Of a DNA stretch of 64,000 nucleotides, positions 18,008 through 27,218 are shown one piece after another. The stretch comes from Nitrospira sp. CR1.3 (lineage in GTDB: Bacteria > Nitrospirota > Nitrospiria > Nitrospirales > Nitrospiraceae). The position numbers and the translations under genes were made by a program. Position 1 is the stretch's first letter; every line of letters starts with the position of its first letter. The notes below the pieces were generated by a model. It made no database searches. It was given only the letters and a program-made list of their open reading frames with translations, and was not told the DNA's origin. The stretch lies in contig WIAH01000007.1 of assembly GCA_014055525.1 (NCBI GenBank), positions 1 through 64,000 on the forward strand, given 5' to 3'.

Positions 18008-18763
18008 CTACCAGGCAGTCATCCCGCCATCGATCATGAAGGTCCCTCCGGTCACCCAGGCTGCCTCGTCGGAAACGAGGTAGAGTACCATGGCGGCGAC
18101 TTCCTCTGGCTTCCCGGGGCGTTTGATCGGATAGTGGGCAAGAATCGGGGCAAGCTGCTCCGGATTCGCCATCAGCGGTGCGGCCATCGGGGTATCGATC
18201 AGGCCGGGGTTCACAACATTGCACCGGATTCCATCCTGCGCATAGTCGATGGCGAGCGCGCGGGTCAATGCATCGAGCGCTCCTTTCGATGCTGCGTAGG
18301 CCGGTAAGGTCGGAATCCCAACGACACTGGCGATGGAAGAAATATTCACGATCGAGCCGCGACCCTGCTTCAACATCTGCGGCACCACCGCCCGGGTCAT
18401 GCGAAAAACTCCGTTGACGTTTACGTCCAGCACGTTGGTCCAGGTCGCATCGTCCATTTCATGAATACGTTTTCCAAAGTCGCCCAGCCCGGCGTTGTTG
18501 ACGAGCACGTCGATACGGCCAAAGGCCTTGATGGTTCGTTCAACTGTATCGCGCGCATGCGCCTCATCGGTCACCGATCCCGGCACAGCGAGAGCCTTTC
18601 CCCCTTTCGTCTCGATCTCGCCGACAACGCGGTCCAATTCGGCCTTGCGCCTTCCGGTGATCACGGACGTGCCGCCTTCTTCGGCCAAACGTTTCGCCAC
18701 AGCCTCCCCGATTCCCGCATTGCCTCCCGTAATGATTGCGACCTTCCCCGCCATTCGATTCAT
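18008..18763 (-). CDS. Short-chain dehydrogenase/reductase
   Basis: A 251-aa classical SDR oxidoreductase. The NAD(P)-binding motif TGGNAGIG is at residues 12-19, NNAG follows at about 90, and the catalytic Ser-Tyr-Lys triad is in NISSIASV and YAASK. The ending WVTGGTFMIDGGMTAW is typical of FabG-like members. The substrate cannot be read from sequence; 3-oxoacyl-ACP or sugar/sterol-like alcohols are possible. Its start overlaps the trmI stop by 4 bases (ATGA), so it is expressed with trmI, without an obvious functional link. Confidence 0.88.
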   Translation of the reverse strand: MNRMAGKVAIITGGNAGIGEAVAKRLAEEGGTSVITGRRKAELDRVVGEIETKGGKALAVPGSVTDEAHARDTVERTIKAFGRIDVLVNNAGLGDFGKRIHEMDDATWTNVLDVNVNGVFRMTRAVVPQMLKQGRGSIVNISSIASVVGIPTLPAYAASKGALDALTRALAIDYAQDGIRCNVVNPGLIDTPMAAPLMANPEQLAPILAHYPIKRPGKPEEVAAMVLYLVSDEAAWVTGGTFMIDGGMTAW

Positions 18764-19629
18764 TTGATCCCTTCCTCTTCATCTTCGCGGGCCGCCGCTT
18801 CGTCGCCGCCGTTCTCAAGAATCTGGCCGGCCGCCCAGAGCCCCGGCTCGACCTTGCGCGCGACGGTGAGAAAGCCGGAATGGGCGACCATGCGATGGTC
18901 TGGTCGAACACTGCGTCCCTGAATCGACCAGGTTCGCAACAATGTTTCGAAGGTTTCCACCATACCGAACACTGCGGCGCGTTCCAGCGCCGCGACGGTC
19001 TGTTGCACCTGGGGAACTGTCGGCACGAAACTCAAATAGATCCCCCCTGAGCGAAGCACCGGCGCCGCATGAGGAATCACTCGCCAGGGCTCGGGCAGAT
19101 CAAGAACGACCCGGTCGAACGGCACCCGATCATCAAGGAGCTCGATCGCTTCGTAGGCATCACGACGGAGCGGGACCAGATTCGGGGCCATTCCCATGTA
19201 CCGTTCGATGTTCATCATGGCAGTGCGGGCGAAATCCTCGCGAGCCTCATACGTGACGACAAGGCCGCGGGGTCCCACCGCCCGCAACAATGCCATCGTC
19301 AACGCACCGGAACCAGTGCCGGCTTCAAACACTCGCGCGCCGGGGTAGACATCCGCCCACATCGGAATCAGGGCAAGATCTTTGGGATAGAGAACCTGAG
19401 CTCCGCGGGGCATCTTCAGAACATACTCACCGAAGGTCGGTCGCAGCGCCATCATGACTTTGCCGCCCGAGAGGGTCACCAATGAGCCGTCATTTTTGCC
19501 GATCAATTCATCGTGGGCGATCTTCTGTCCGCTGAACTGGTAGATTTCCCCGGCCTTCAGCGACAGAGCATACTGCCGCCCTTTCTTGTCCACGAGATGA
19601 ATGCGCTCACCATTCTGAAGTTCAGACAT
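18760..19629 (-). CDS. trmI: tRNA (adenine-58-N1)-methyltransferase
   Basis: A 289-aa enzyme of the TrmI family, which methylates A58 in the T-loop of tRNA. An N-terminal beta domain (LKAGEIYQFSGQKI) precedes the Rossmann methylase, with the AdoMet motif VFEAGTGSGALTMALL and the catalytic-region motif DLPEPW. PRGAQVLYPKDLALI is characteristic of the family. The start at MSELQNG is chosen from homologue length; the reading frame is open upstream and no strong ribosome site decides it. Confidence 0.88.
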   Translation of the reverse strand: MSELQNGERIHLVDKKGRQYALSLKAGEIYQFSGQKIAHDELIGKNDGSLVTLSGGKVMMALRPTFGEYVLKMPRGAQVLYPKDLALIPMWADVYPGARVFEAGTGSGALTMALLRAVGPRGLVVTYEAREDFARTAMMNIERYMGMAPNLVPLRRDAYEAIELLDDRVPFDRVVLDLPEPWRVIPHAAPVLRSGGIYLSFVPTVPQVQQTVAALERAAVFGMVETFETLLRTWSIQGRSVRPDHRMVAHSGFLTVARKVEPGLWAAGQILENGGDEAAAREDEEEGIK

Positions 19630-20047
19630 GGGCGCCCATTCTAGCAGGATGTCGAAAAAGTCCGCCAGCGCTGTTCTCACGACGATCCGAGAGCTTGTCC
19701 GCTTGATCGCCGAATGACTTTGGACCTCGGCTCCCACCGGTATCTGGTGTGGCGAATGAGCCACCAACGTGTTCTTCGCGCCCACGAGCTGCCTACATGA
19801 TTGCCTCAAGGACTACCGGGCTTCTTCATTAGGCGATTCTAATAAATTCGCCTTTTCAGCATGATCGCGAATCGCCTTTCTCATCATCAATCCAGCATAG
19901 GAATTGCTGCGTAGATACGGTGTGAGGACACTCTGCGAAACCGGCGAAGATGAATCGTTTGCGAGAAGGCTGCCTCTTATAGTTTAGGGGGAAAAGCTAC
20001 GGATCGATCGCAGAGCGAGCATGAGGAGTACGAGCAGGGAGGAGAAC
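19630..20047. other. Intergenic region upstream of the sigma factor gene
   Basis: About 418 bases between the divergent trmI and sigma factor genes. No convincing gene. AGGCGA...TCGCCT with a short T run (about 19832-19855) could form a small hairpin. The region should hold both promoters, but I find no confident -35/-10 pair. GGGAGGAGAAC immediately precedes the sigma factor ATG. Confidence 0.5.
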
Positions 20048-21304
20048 ATGAAAGACGACTTGTTCCCCGCCGAAGAAGCGGAAAAGAAGCCGCCGGTAAC
20101 GAAAGACGCCGACGCAGATAATCCGGAAGATAGCGACCTTCTCGATATGATCGGTCGTGATTCGGCCGATGAGAGTCAGGCTCCGGACACAGCCCGACCG
20201 GTGAAGCGACAGCCGGTGACCGACGGCCCGTTCATGTTGGAGTCGCTGTACTTCCAATCATTCGGAGAGCGGGCGCTTCTGACCAGGGAAGAGGAAACGG
20301 CATTGGCAAAACGGATTGATCAGGGAACGGCCACCGTTCGAGTGACGCTGCGATCCGTACTCAAACTCTTGTCGCGGGTGAAACGAACAGAGACGGTCAT
20401 CGAAGCTCACCACACGATGCAGATGGTTCGCCGATTGAGCGGTTTGTCGGCGACAGCACTTGACAAGGTCGAACTCAGCTTGACGGGATTGTTGAAGAGC
20501 AGCGCGGGGCCGAATAAGATGCCGGCCGGCGCCGTCAAGCAGCTGAAGCAGGCGCTCATGACGATCCGCGACGCGCGCTTCGTGCTGGAGCAGGCGAAAG
20601 ATGAACTGGTTCGGTGCAATCTTCGTCTGGTTGTCGATGTCGCCAAGCATTACACCCGCAGGGGGCTGACTCTGCTCGATCTGGTGCAAGAAGGCAACAT
20701 CGGACTGATGAAGGCCGCGGAACGGTACCAATATCGCAAGGGGTTTAAGTTCAGCACCTATGCCACCTGGTGGATCAGGCAAGGCATCACGAGGGCGCTG
20801 GCCGATCAATCGAGGACAATCCGCATTCCCGTCCATCAGACCGAAGCCTCGCACCGCATCATGCGTGTCACCAGACGGCTCGGGCAACAGCTGGGTCGTC
20901 CGGCCAGATTGGAAGAAATTGCGCAGGTGCTCCGGATGAGGCCCGAGCGGCTTCATGAAACGGTTCAGGCGTTTCAGGAACCGGTTGCACTTGAACATCC
21001 GGTCGGAGACGGCGGCACGGAGTTCGGCGAACTGCTTCCCGATTTGCAGGCGGTACCGCCCGATGCCCACGTGCATCGAACGGAAATGACGAATCAGCTC
21101 GACCGGATTCTCAGCACCTTGACGCCGAGAGAGCAGACGGTGATCCGGCTCCGATTCGGAATCGGATACGACCAACCGTCTACGCTTGAACAGGTAGGGC
21201 AAAGTCTTTCGGTTACGAGAGAACGCATCAGACAGATTGAAGCGAAAGCGTTGAAGAAACTGAAAACCCCGGCGATCAAGGAGATGTTTGCCTCAATACA
21301 GTAA
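20048..21304 (+). CDS. RNA polymerase sigma factor, sigma-70 family (RpoD/RpoS group)
   Basis: A 418-aa sigma factor. An acidic N-terminus of about 70 residues precedes a region 1.2-like segment (ERALLTREEETALAKRIDQG), a non-conserved insert, region 2 (LRLVVDVAKHYTRRGLTLLD and KFSTYATWWIRQGITRA), region 3, and region 4 with LTPREQTVIRLRFGIGY and SVTRERIRQIEAKALKKL. It lacks the long region 1.1 and large insert of the main sigma factor and the usual DLYLKEIG motif, so it is probably a group 2 (RpoS-like) alternative factor, not the housekeeping one. The ATG at 20048 follows GGAGGAGAAC. A terminator follows the stop. Confidence 0.88.
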   Translation: MKDDLFPAEEAEKKPPVTKDADADNPEDSDLLDMIGRDSADESQAPDTARPVKRQPVTDGPFMLESLYFQSFGERALLTREEETALAKRIDQGTATVRVTLRSVLKLLSRVKRTETVIEAHHTMQMVRRLSGLSATALDKVELSLTGLLKSSAGPNKMPAGAVKQLKQALMTIRDARFVLEQAKDELVRCNLRLVVDVAKHYTRRGLTLLDLVQEGNIGLMKAAERYQYRKGFKFSTYATWWIRQGITRALADQSRTIRIPVHQTEASHRIMRVTRRLGQQLGRPARLEEIAQVLRMRPERLHETVQAFQEPVALEHPVGDGGTEFGELLPDLQAVPPDAHVHRTEMTNQLDRILSTLTPREQTVIRLRFGIGYDQPSTLEQVGQSLSVTRERIRQIEAKALKKLKTPAIKEMFASIQ

Positions 21305-21327
21305 CGAAGCTGAAGGGCAGTCAGAGG

Positions 21328-21359
21328 AAGGGGACGGGGAGCAATTCTCGTCCCCTTTT
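21328..21359 (+). terminator. Intrinsic terminator after the sigma factor gene
   Basis: Stem AAGGGGACG (21328-21336) pairs with CGTCCCCTT (21349-21357) and runs into a short T tract, 24 bases after the stop codon. Confidence 0.75.
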
Positions 21360-21415
21360 GTTCATTCGTGCCTTTCACTTGTCCGAAGACTTGTGCCAGA
21401 ATAGGCTCGCTGATA

Positions 21416-22483
21416 ATGATGAGGATCATGACGATCTTGCGCAGGCCTGTCCGGACGTTTTCCTTCTTCTGGCTGAGTTTCATCGGACTGTCGGGCGCGA
21501 ATCTCCTGACCTGGGCAGCTCCCGCGCCGAGCGCGGTTGCCGCGCCGGATAAGTCTCTCTCGGTACCGGCCGTGGTCACCAAAGTTCGACCTTCCGTCGT
21601 GACGATCCTGACCCGCGGTGTGCCGGCTGCACCTTCACAGACTCAATCCGGCTCTGGATCCGGCGTGATCATCGATGAAAGCGGCTATATCCTGACGAAC
21701 AACCACCTCGTCATGGGGATGAAGAGCATCGTCGTCGGCCTTTCGACCGGTCGCCTGACGCCGGGCCGCGTCGTCGCTCGTGATTTTTTGCTGGACCTCG
21801 CGCTTGTGAAGATCACCGCTCAAGACTTAGTTCCGGCCATGCTCAGCCCATCGCCGGAGTTGGAAATCGGTGAGTCTGTCGTCGCCATCGGCAATCCACT
21901 GGCGTTGAAGGGCGGTTCGACCGTGACGGTCGGCGTCGTCAGCGCTTTGGATCGATCCGTGCTGACTCCTGATGGGGAGACCCTCTACGATCTGATTCAG
22001 ACCGATGCCGCAATCAACCCCGGTAACAGCGGCGGCCCGCTGGTTGATCTTTCCGGTCGAGTAATCGGCATCAATGTCGCTATCGCTCCCTCGGCGCAGG
22101 CCATCAGCTACGCTATTTCGATGGATGCCATCTATCCCCATATTCAGTCCATGATGGTCCGCGGATCAATCTATCGCCCGGATCTCGGATTCGTCCCCGT
22201 GACAGTGACTCCGAGCATCATGGCGACGTTCGGTCTGGATGGCGACCGAGGCGTGCTGGCCCTCCAAGTAGATAGCGCGAAACCGGCCGGCGCCGGCGGA
22301 CTTCAGAACGGCGACGTTATCACAGCCGTGGACCAGCATCAGATCTACAATACAGGCGATTTTTGGCATGCATTGCTCCGCTCAGGCGATCATCCGACCG
22401 TCCAGTTGACTCTGCACGGGAAAAGCGGCCCGGCAACGCTGCAACTCCCCAAACCTCCACCGCTGATAAAGGCCGCACCGTGA
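21416..22483 (+). CDS. HtrA/DegP-like trypsin-type serine protease with one PDZ domain
   Basis: A 355-aa envelope protease. An N-terminal membrane/signal segment (FSFFWLSFIGLSGANLL) is followed by the chymotrypsin fold: His in TNNHLV, Asp in FLLDLALVKI, Ser in NPGNSGGPL. A single PDZ domain follows (DRGVLALQVD to QLTLHG). It would degrade or chaperone misfolded periplasmic proteins. It is shorter than DegP, which has two PDZ domains, and is closer to DegS. Two start choices exist: ATG 21416 and ATG 21428. The stop overlaps the lipB GTG start by 4 bases. Confidence 0.85.
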   Translation: MMRIMTILRRPVRTFSFFWLSFIGLSGANLLTWAAPAPSAVAAPDKSLSVPAVVTKVRPSVVTILTRGVPAAPSQTQSGSGSGVIIDESGYILTNNHLVMGMKSIVVGLSTGRLTPGRVVARDFLLDLALVKITAQDLVPAMLSPSPELEIGESVVAIGNPLALKGGSTVTVGVVSALDRSVLTPDGETLYDLIQTDAAINPGNSGGPLVDLSGRVIGINVAIAPSAQAISYAISMDAIYPHIQSMMVRGSIYRPDLGFVPVTVTPSIMATFGLDGDRGVLALQVDSAKPAGAGGLQNGDVITAVDQHQIYNTGDFWHALLRSGDHPTVQLTLHGKSGPATLQLPKPPPLIKAAP

Positions 22484-23265
22484 AGGATGTGCCGTCTCTT
22501 CGAGATACCACGCAACAGGGTACGCTGCTCACTTCATCGAATCCCGTCCAGTACGCCGATGCGTGGGTCCTTCAACAGCGACTCCACGCAGAGCGCCTGG
22601 ACAACCAAAGGGCCGACACGTTGTTGCTCCTCGAGCACCAACCGGTCTACACCATAGGACGCCGCACCCTCTCATCTCATCTCCTGGGTGGAGAAACCGC
22701 TCTCCAGACAGCCGGCGCGGCCGTCGAACGGGTTAATCGCGGCGGATCAGTCACCTATCACGGCCCCGGGCAACTGGTCGGCTATCCGATTCTCCGCCTT
22801 TCGCGCGTCGCGTCAGGTCCGAAAGAATACGTCTGGCTCCTGGAAGAAACCCTGCGCCGCACCCTCTCCCGCTGGGGGATCGAATCGCATCGCCTGAACG
22901 GGAAGCCCGGCCTGTTTGCTGGACCTTCTCAGGAAAAGGAAAAAGTCGCCTCCATCGGCATCCGTATCGACCGTGGAGTCACACTCCATGGTTTCGCGCT
23001 GAACGTCGATTTGGACCTCACGCCCTTTTCATACATCGTGCCCTGCGGCCTGAAAGGATGCCGGATGACCTCCATCGCGGCCTTGGGACAGTCCTCAGTG
23101 CCTATCAAGATCGTCGCGCAGCAAGTTGCAGAGCAGTTCGGCTGTCTGTTCAATCTGATGTGGCAAAACCGGGATCTGGATCTCTTCGACAGCGATGCAA
23201 CCGGCGCAGATGATTACCCGACCCGTAATGACGAAGCCATGAAGGAGGAGACCGTCGATGCATGA
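22480..23265 (+). CDS. lipB: Octanoyl-[acyl carrier protein]:protein N-octanoyltransferase
   Basis: A 261-aa enzyme moving the octanoyl group from acyl carrier protein to lipoyl domains, the first step of lipoate synthesis. RGGSVTYHGPGQLVGYPI is the family signature; KVASIGIRI carries the catalytic lysine and VPCGL the nucleophilic cysteine. It starts at GTG overlapping the protease stop (GTGA) and ends 8 bases inside the next gene, so three genes are tightly coupled. The C-terminal tail of about 40 residues is longer than in E. coli LipB. Confidence 0.93.
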   Translation: MKDVPSLRDTTQQGTLLTSSNPVQYADAWVLQQRLHAERLDNQRADTLLLLEHQPVYTIGRRTLSSHLLGGETALQTAGAAVERVNRGGSVTYHGPGQLVGYPILRLSRVASGPKEYVWLLEETLRRTLSRWGIESHRLNGKPGLFAGPSQEKEKVASIGIRIDRGVTLHGFALNVDLDLTPFSYIVPCGLKGCRMTSIAALGQSSVPIKIVAQQVAEQFGCLFNLMWQNRDLDLFDSDATGADDYPTRNDEAMKEETVDA

Positions 23266-24514
23266 ACTCGATACGCCGACGTTTCGTCTCGCTGTGGCTC
23301 AGTTCGATCAAGCGGCGGAGGCCATGGACCTGGATCCCAATCTGCGGGAGAGGCTCAAACTTCCTCAGCGATCACTGGTGGTCAGCATCCCGGTTCGGAT
23401 GGATGACGGTCGGGTTGAAGTCTTCACGGGCTATCGAGTTCAGCACGATTCTTCTCGCGGGCCGTCGAAAGGCGGGATTCGCTATCATCCCGATGTGAAT
23501 CTTGGGGAAGTGGCGGCATTGGCCATGTGGATGACGTGGAAATGCGCGCTGGCCGATTTGCCCTATGGAGGAGCCAAAGGCGGCGTTGCGGTCGCTCCGA
23601 AACGATTGTCACGCGGAGAGTTGCAACGGCTTACACGCCGTTATGCCGCGGAGATCCTCCCGTTAATAGGTCCCGAGAAGGACGTGCCAGCTCCGGATGT
23701 CGGGACCGACGCTCAAGTGATGGCCTGGATTATGGACACCTACAGTCAGCAAGTAGGGTATTCCGTGCCTGGCGTCGTAACAGGAAAGCCTCTCTCCATC
23801 GGAGGAAGCTTGGGCCGGGAAGAAGCGACCGGCCGCGGGGTCGTGTATGTCACGCTTGAGGCCCTCAAGTATCTCAATCTCGATATTCGAAACACCACAG
23901 TGGCCATTCAAGGATTCGGCAACGTGGGATCACATACCGCGCGAATTATGCATGAATGTGGAGCCCGGGTCGTCGCCGTCAGCGATGTGGCCGGAGGCAT
24001 CTACCACCCCAAAGGTTTGGACATACCGGCATTGCTCACACGATACAAAGATTCGGGGAAGTCCTTGAGTGCGACGAAGCTGGGCGAGACCCTCTCCAAC
24101 GATGAGCTCCTGCAGCTTGACTGCACCGTGCTCGTACCTGCTGCCCTGTCGGAACAGATTACCGAACGAAACGCAGGTCGACTCCGTTGCCGCATTCTGG
24201 CCGAGGGAGCGAACGGTCCGACCACACTGGAGGCGGATCGGATCGTAGAAGACAAGGGCATCTTTGTGATTCCCGACATTCTGGCGAACTCCGGCGGGGT
24301 GATCGTCTCCTATTTCGAGTGGGTGCAGGATGCCCAGCGCTTCTTCTGGAAAGCCACCGACATCCAGGACCGTCTTCGCGATTTGATGACCTCGGCATTC
24401 CAGCGAACCCTGCAATTTGCAACGACGAAGCACGCGTCCATGCGCATGGCCTCGTTGATGAGCGGAATCGACAAAGTGGCGCAAGCGCATTTGGATCGCG
24501 GACTGTACCCGTAG
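23258..24514 (+). CDS. gdhA: Glutamate dehydrogenase (Glu/Leu/Phe/Val family)
   Basis: A 418-aa enzyme interconverting glutamate and 2-oxoglutarate plus ammonia. KGGIRYHPDV and KCALADLPYGGAKGGV hold the substrate-binding and catalytic lysines; PAPDVGTDAQVMAWIMD has the catalytic aspartate; GFGNVGSHTA is the dinucleotide loop. Length and motifs fit the hexameric class close to archaeal and Gram-positive RocG/GdhA. AAGGAGGAG lies 8 bases before the ATG, inside the end of lipB. Confidence 0.93.
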   Translation: MHELDTPTFRLAVAQFDQAAEAMDLDPNLRERLKLPQRSLVVSIPVRMDDGRVEVFTGYRVQHDSSRGPSKGGIRYHPDVNLGEVAALAMWMTWKCALADLPYGGAKGGVAVAPKRLSRGELQRLTRRYAAEILPLIGPEKDVPAPDVGTDAQVMAWIMDTYSQQVGYSVPGVVTGKPLSIGGSLGREEATGRGVVYVTLEALKYLNLDIRNTTVAIQGFGNVGSHTARIMHECGARVVAVSDVAGGIYHPKGLDIPALLTRYKDSGKSLSATKLGETLSNDELLQLDCTVLVPAALSEQITERNAGRLRCRILAEGANGPTTLEADRIVEDKGIFVIPDILANSGGVIVSYFEWVQDAQRFFWKATDIQDRLRDLMTSAFQRTLQFATTKHASMRMASLMSGIDKVAQAHLDRGLYP

Positions 24515-24566
24515 GACCCTCGTGCCTCCCGCGGGGTCTCTGTCTTGAAAATTCGAGTGGCCTGCC

Positions 24567-24956
24567 ATGAGAGACTATGCCCTTGGGGGACTTGCCGGAC
24601 TCTGGCTGGCCGACGGGATCGCACTGCTCGTCGCCCCCAGTTGGACGATCGATCGAGTTCGCGACGCTCTTCGCGAGTCTCCTTTGATTCTACGGTGGGA
24701 AAGTGTTTCCGTCCTCGCTGGGCTTGCTCTTACCCTTCTGAGCATTGACTTTCCGTACCAGCCCCTTTGGATCATCGTGGGCCTGAGCATGGCGTTCAAG
24801 GGGATTTTTCTGTGGCTTGGACCGGAACATTTACGGCAAACTGTCATGAATTGGTGTCTGGTTCGTGAAGACGTGGATTACCGAATCTGGGGGCTGACAC
24901 TCTGCCTCCTTGCGGTGATTCTTCTCCATGCGCTAGAGTGGTTTCCTCCTGCCTGA
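24567..24956 (+). CDS. Small integral membrane protein
   Basis: A 129-aa protein with about four hydrophobic segments: GGLAGLWLADGIALLV, VLAGLALTLLSI, LWIIVGLSMAFKGIFLWL and WGLTLCLLAVILLHAL. No catalytic or ligand motif is visible and I do not recognise the family. It lies 52 bases after gdhA on the same strand and may be cotranscribed. Confidence 0.6.
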   Translation: MRDYALGGLAGLWLADGIALLVAPSWTIDRVRDALRESPLILRWESVSVLAGLALTLLSIDFPYQPLWIIVGLSMAFKGIFLWLGPEHLRQTVMNWCLVREDVDYRIWGLTLCLLAVILLHALEWFPPA

Positions 24957-24973
24957 CCTGCGAACACGAGTTG

Positions 24974-25258
24974 ATGGACCGGAAAGCCTTAATCAAGCTC
25001 TGGGAAGCCCACAAAGGCGCTGAATGGCCTCGCCTCGCGAATTGTCACGAGGGTCCCTTGATGACACTGGACACCGTCATCTGCGGCTGTGTCGTCTACT
25101 TTCTTGACAGTCAGGAAGGCCTCGATGAGCAGCGGCGTGCGATCGTGGACGATTGCCTCTCGGACCTCGAAACGCTTGTGGCCGAAATTGAAGAAGAGTG
25201 CCGTCCATACTTTCATCGCCTTCGGGAACTTGGGACGCTCCTGTTGATTGCTCCCTAA
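24974..25258 (+). CDS. Small conserved-looking hypothetical protein
   Basis: A 94-aa soluble protein, start chosen at ATG 24974 just past the preceding stop; an in-frame GTG at 24938 overlaps that gene and is less likely. The sequence has a predicted mixed fold and a C-terminal acidic helix (LSDLETLVAEIEEECRPYFH). Two or three cysteines do not form a metal motif. Function unknown. Confidence 0.55.
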   Translation: MDRKALIKLWEAHKGAEWPRLANCHEGPLMTLDTVICGCVVYFLDSQEGLDEQRRAIVDDCLSDLETLVAEIEEECRPYFHRLRELGTLLLIAP

Positions 25259-25293
25259 GTCCGTCACAGACGCGAAATCCGGTGGCCCTTTCC

Positions 25294-25322
25294 TTGCAAG
25301 TTATACATCCCTTGGTTAGAAT
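25294..25322 (+). promoter_or_regulatory. Sigma-70 promoter for the secreted protein gene
   Basis: TTGCAA (25294-25299), a 17-base spacer and TAGAAT (25317-25322) closely match consensus. Transcription would start near 25329, leaving an untranslated leader of about 75 bases before the ATG at 25406. Confidence 0.6.
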
Positions 25323-25405
25323 GAACCCCGATGGTGGTATCCCCCCTGACCTGACACATCCGGTATCCGACAGCCACCTATCACCACCTGCTTGAGGAGG
25401 AGTGA

Positions 25406-25939
25406 ATGAAGGTAATAGTGCGAGTGGTTATGTTGGCCTGTTTCTCCCTGGCAGGAGTCGGTATGTCTGCCTCTTCCGGATCGGCAGAGCCCTATGAACT
25501 GAGCAAGAACGATGTGATGGATGCGAAGAACATCAAGAGCCCGGAAATTTCATTGTTCGGCGTGAAACTGGGCGACAGCGAAGCAAAAGCTCTCGACGTG
25601 CTGGTCAACGAAAAAATCCCCGGGATCAAAGTCGAGCAGGAGGCCTTGTTTATTTTTCTCCTTGATCAACGAAAGCCCACCGGCCCGATGGCGGGAGTGC
25701 GCGTCCAAGACGGGAAGGTCGATCTCATTTTCGTGAACAATCGATTCGCGTACAAGACGCGCGGGGTTTTTCGTAACGTCCTTAACAGCGAAAGCCCTGA
25801 AGACGTCAGAAAACTGCTCGGACAGGAAGACTACGGAGACGAAAATGTGATGGGAGCCGTGCTGGCTTACGACAAGCAGGGATTTGTCATCAATTACCTC
25901 GGCAAGGATGTGAACATCGAATTCTCTCCGCTCCGCTAA
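25406..25939 (+). CDS. Secreted hypothetical protein
   Basis: A 177-aa protein with a signal peptide (VIVRVVMLACFSLAGVGMSA, cleavage near SGSAEP). The mature part includes ISLFGVKLGDSEAKAL and a repeat-like VQDGKVDLIFVNNRFA, a pattern seen in small periplasmic proteins that resemble beta-lactamase-inhibitor or PASTA-like folds, but no family is clear. GAGGAGGAG lies 5 bases before the ATG. Single-gene unit with its own promoter. Confidence 0.65.
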   Translation: MKVIVRVVMLACFSLAGVGMSASSGSAEPYELSKNDVMDAKNIKSPEISLFGVKLGDSEAKALDVLVNEKIPGIKVEQEALFIFLLDQRKPTGPMAGVRVQDGKVDLIFVNNRFAYKTRGVFRNVLNSESPEDVRKLLGQEDYGDENVMGAVLAYDKQGFVINYLGKDVNIEFSPLR

Positions 25940-26068
25940 CTGGAATCCTCCTGTGCATCGCCGCTTCTCCCTCTGCAGGCTGAGACAGCTTTCCTGATCC
26001 CTTCATTTGACGCCAGAAACCAGCTGCGCGATGGAATCGTCCCGCACAAGATGCGCGTTCGGGATAAA

Positions 26069-26986
26069 CTACCGGACAGAGTCTGAAGTACGAAGACCGT
26101 AGTTGATGAGGCTCACCGCGGTATTCCAGCGACGATTCGAATTGAGGATGACGAGCAGGAGATCGCTGCCGTTCTGCGAAACCTTGGCGATCAGACAGCG
26201 TCCGGCCTTCGACGTAAATCCGGTCTTGATGCCCTCGACCCCGGGGATGCGGCCGAGCAGACGGTTCGTGTTATGCAGCACATAGGCATGCGTGCCATTA
26301 ATCGGCATGATCATCGCGCGTTCTTCGCGAACCAGTTGACGGAAGGTCGGCTGCTCAAGGGCGATCACGCTCAACCGCGCCAAATCCTCCGCGGTCGAAT
26401 AATGATCCGGACTGTCAAAGCCGCAGGCGTTGCTGAAATGCGTGTCTGCCAGACCAAGTGCGTCCGCCTTGGCATTCATCAGCGTCACGAATTGCGCTTC
26501 ATCTCCTCCCACATGTTCGACCGCAGCCAAACAGGCATCGTTGGCCGACATGATCAGCATGCCCTTCAGGAGATCATCGAGCCGAAAGACTTGTCCCGGC
26601 TTGAGCCGGAGATGAGTTTTGTGAGCCCTCGCCGCCCCTGGGCTAACCGTCACAAGATCGTCAAGGCGTCCCTGTTCGAGAATGACGAGAGCTGACATGA
26701 TTTTGGTCAAGCTGGCTGGCGAAAGCCGCTTGCCCGACTCGTGCTGATAGAGAACGCGCCCGCTGTTGAGTTCCTTTAACAGGATGCTGTGAGCCGGAAC
26801 TCGTCGCCAAGGCAGAAATGAGCCGTCGGCGCCCACGCTCTGAACTTGGCGGGTCGATCCGGACGGACGCTTGGCGTCCGCCACGCCAGGCATGAATGTG
26901 CAGGCACCCACAATCATGACCCCGCAAAGCAGCGCGCCGGCAATGGCGTTCAATGATCCAGCCCGGTCAAGAACGTGGGGCGTCAT
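26069..26986 (-). CDS. D-alanyl-D-alanine carboxypeptidase (DacA/PBP5-type)
   Basis: A 305-aa periplasmic peptidase of the S11 family that trims the terminal D-Ala of peptidoglycan side chains. A signal-anchor (AIAGALLCGVMIVGACTF) precedes the catalytic domain, with SLTK (SxxK), SAN (SxN) and KTG motifs in order. The C-terminal domain and membrane-binding helix of E. coli PBP5 are absent, so it resembles the short PBP7-like or sporulation-type enzymes. The start at 26986 falls 19 bases after the upstream zinc-ribbon gene; an in-frame ATG at 27049 would overlap that gene. Confidence 0.88.
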   Translation of the reverse strand: MTPHVLDRAGSLNAIAGALLCGVMIVGACTFMPGVADAKRPSGSTRQVQSVGADGSFLPWRRVPAHSILLKELNSGRVLYQHESGKRLSPASLTKIMSALVILEQGRLDDLVTVSPGAARAHKTHLRLKPGQVFRLDDLLKGMLIMSANDACLAAVEHVGGDEAQFVTLMNAKADALGLADTHFSNACGFDSPDHYSTAEDLARLSVIALEQPTFRQLVREERAMIMPINGTHAYVLHNTNRLLGRIPGVEGIKTGFTSKAGRCLIAKVSQNGSDLLLVILNSNRRWNTAVSLINYGLRTSDSVR

Positions 26987-27005
26987 GCCGTCGTCTTCTC
27001 CCCTG

Positions 27006-27194
27006 CTATAGGGTAAACGATTCTCGAACCTTGCTGCCTCGGAATCCACTGTCGATCACTTTATGGAAGAAGCGAAGCAGATCAGCGAGGTCGATCCAGA
27101 ATCCGCAGTTCAAACAACGCGCGTAGAGACGTCGATTCATCAACGTGTAATGGCGCTCGACCATCATAAAGCCTTTACATTTGAGGCAATGCAT
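27006..27194 (-). CDS. Small zinc-ribbon protein
   Basis: A 62-aa protein with CLKC near the start and CLNC after about 28 residues, a treble-clef or zinc-ribbon pair. No other domain. It lies between a small membrane protein gene and the DacA-type gene on the same strand and may be a regulatory or RNA/protein-binding adaptor; function unknown. Confidence 0.6.
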   Translation of the reverse strand: MHCLKCKGFMMVERHYTLMNRRLYARCLNCGFWIDLADLLRFFHKVIDSGFRGSKVRESFTL

Positions 27195-27218
27195 CGCCGG
27201 TTCTAACTTGCCTGAGGA

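Noticed and set aside
19832..19855. Small hairpin AGGCGA...TCGCCT with T tail
   Set aside because: The stem is only 6 bases and there is no plus-strand gene before it to terminate.
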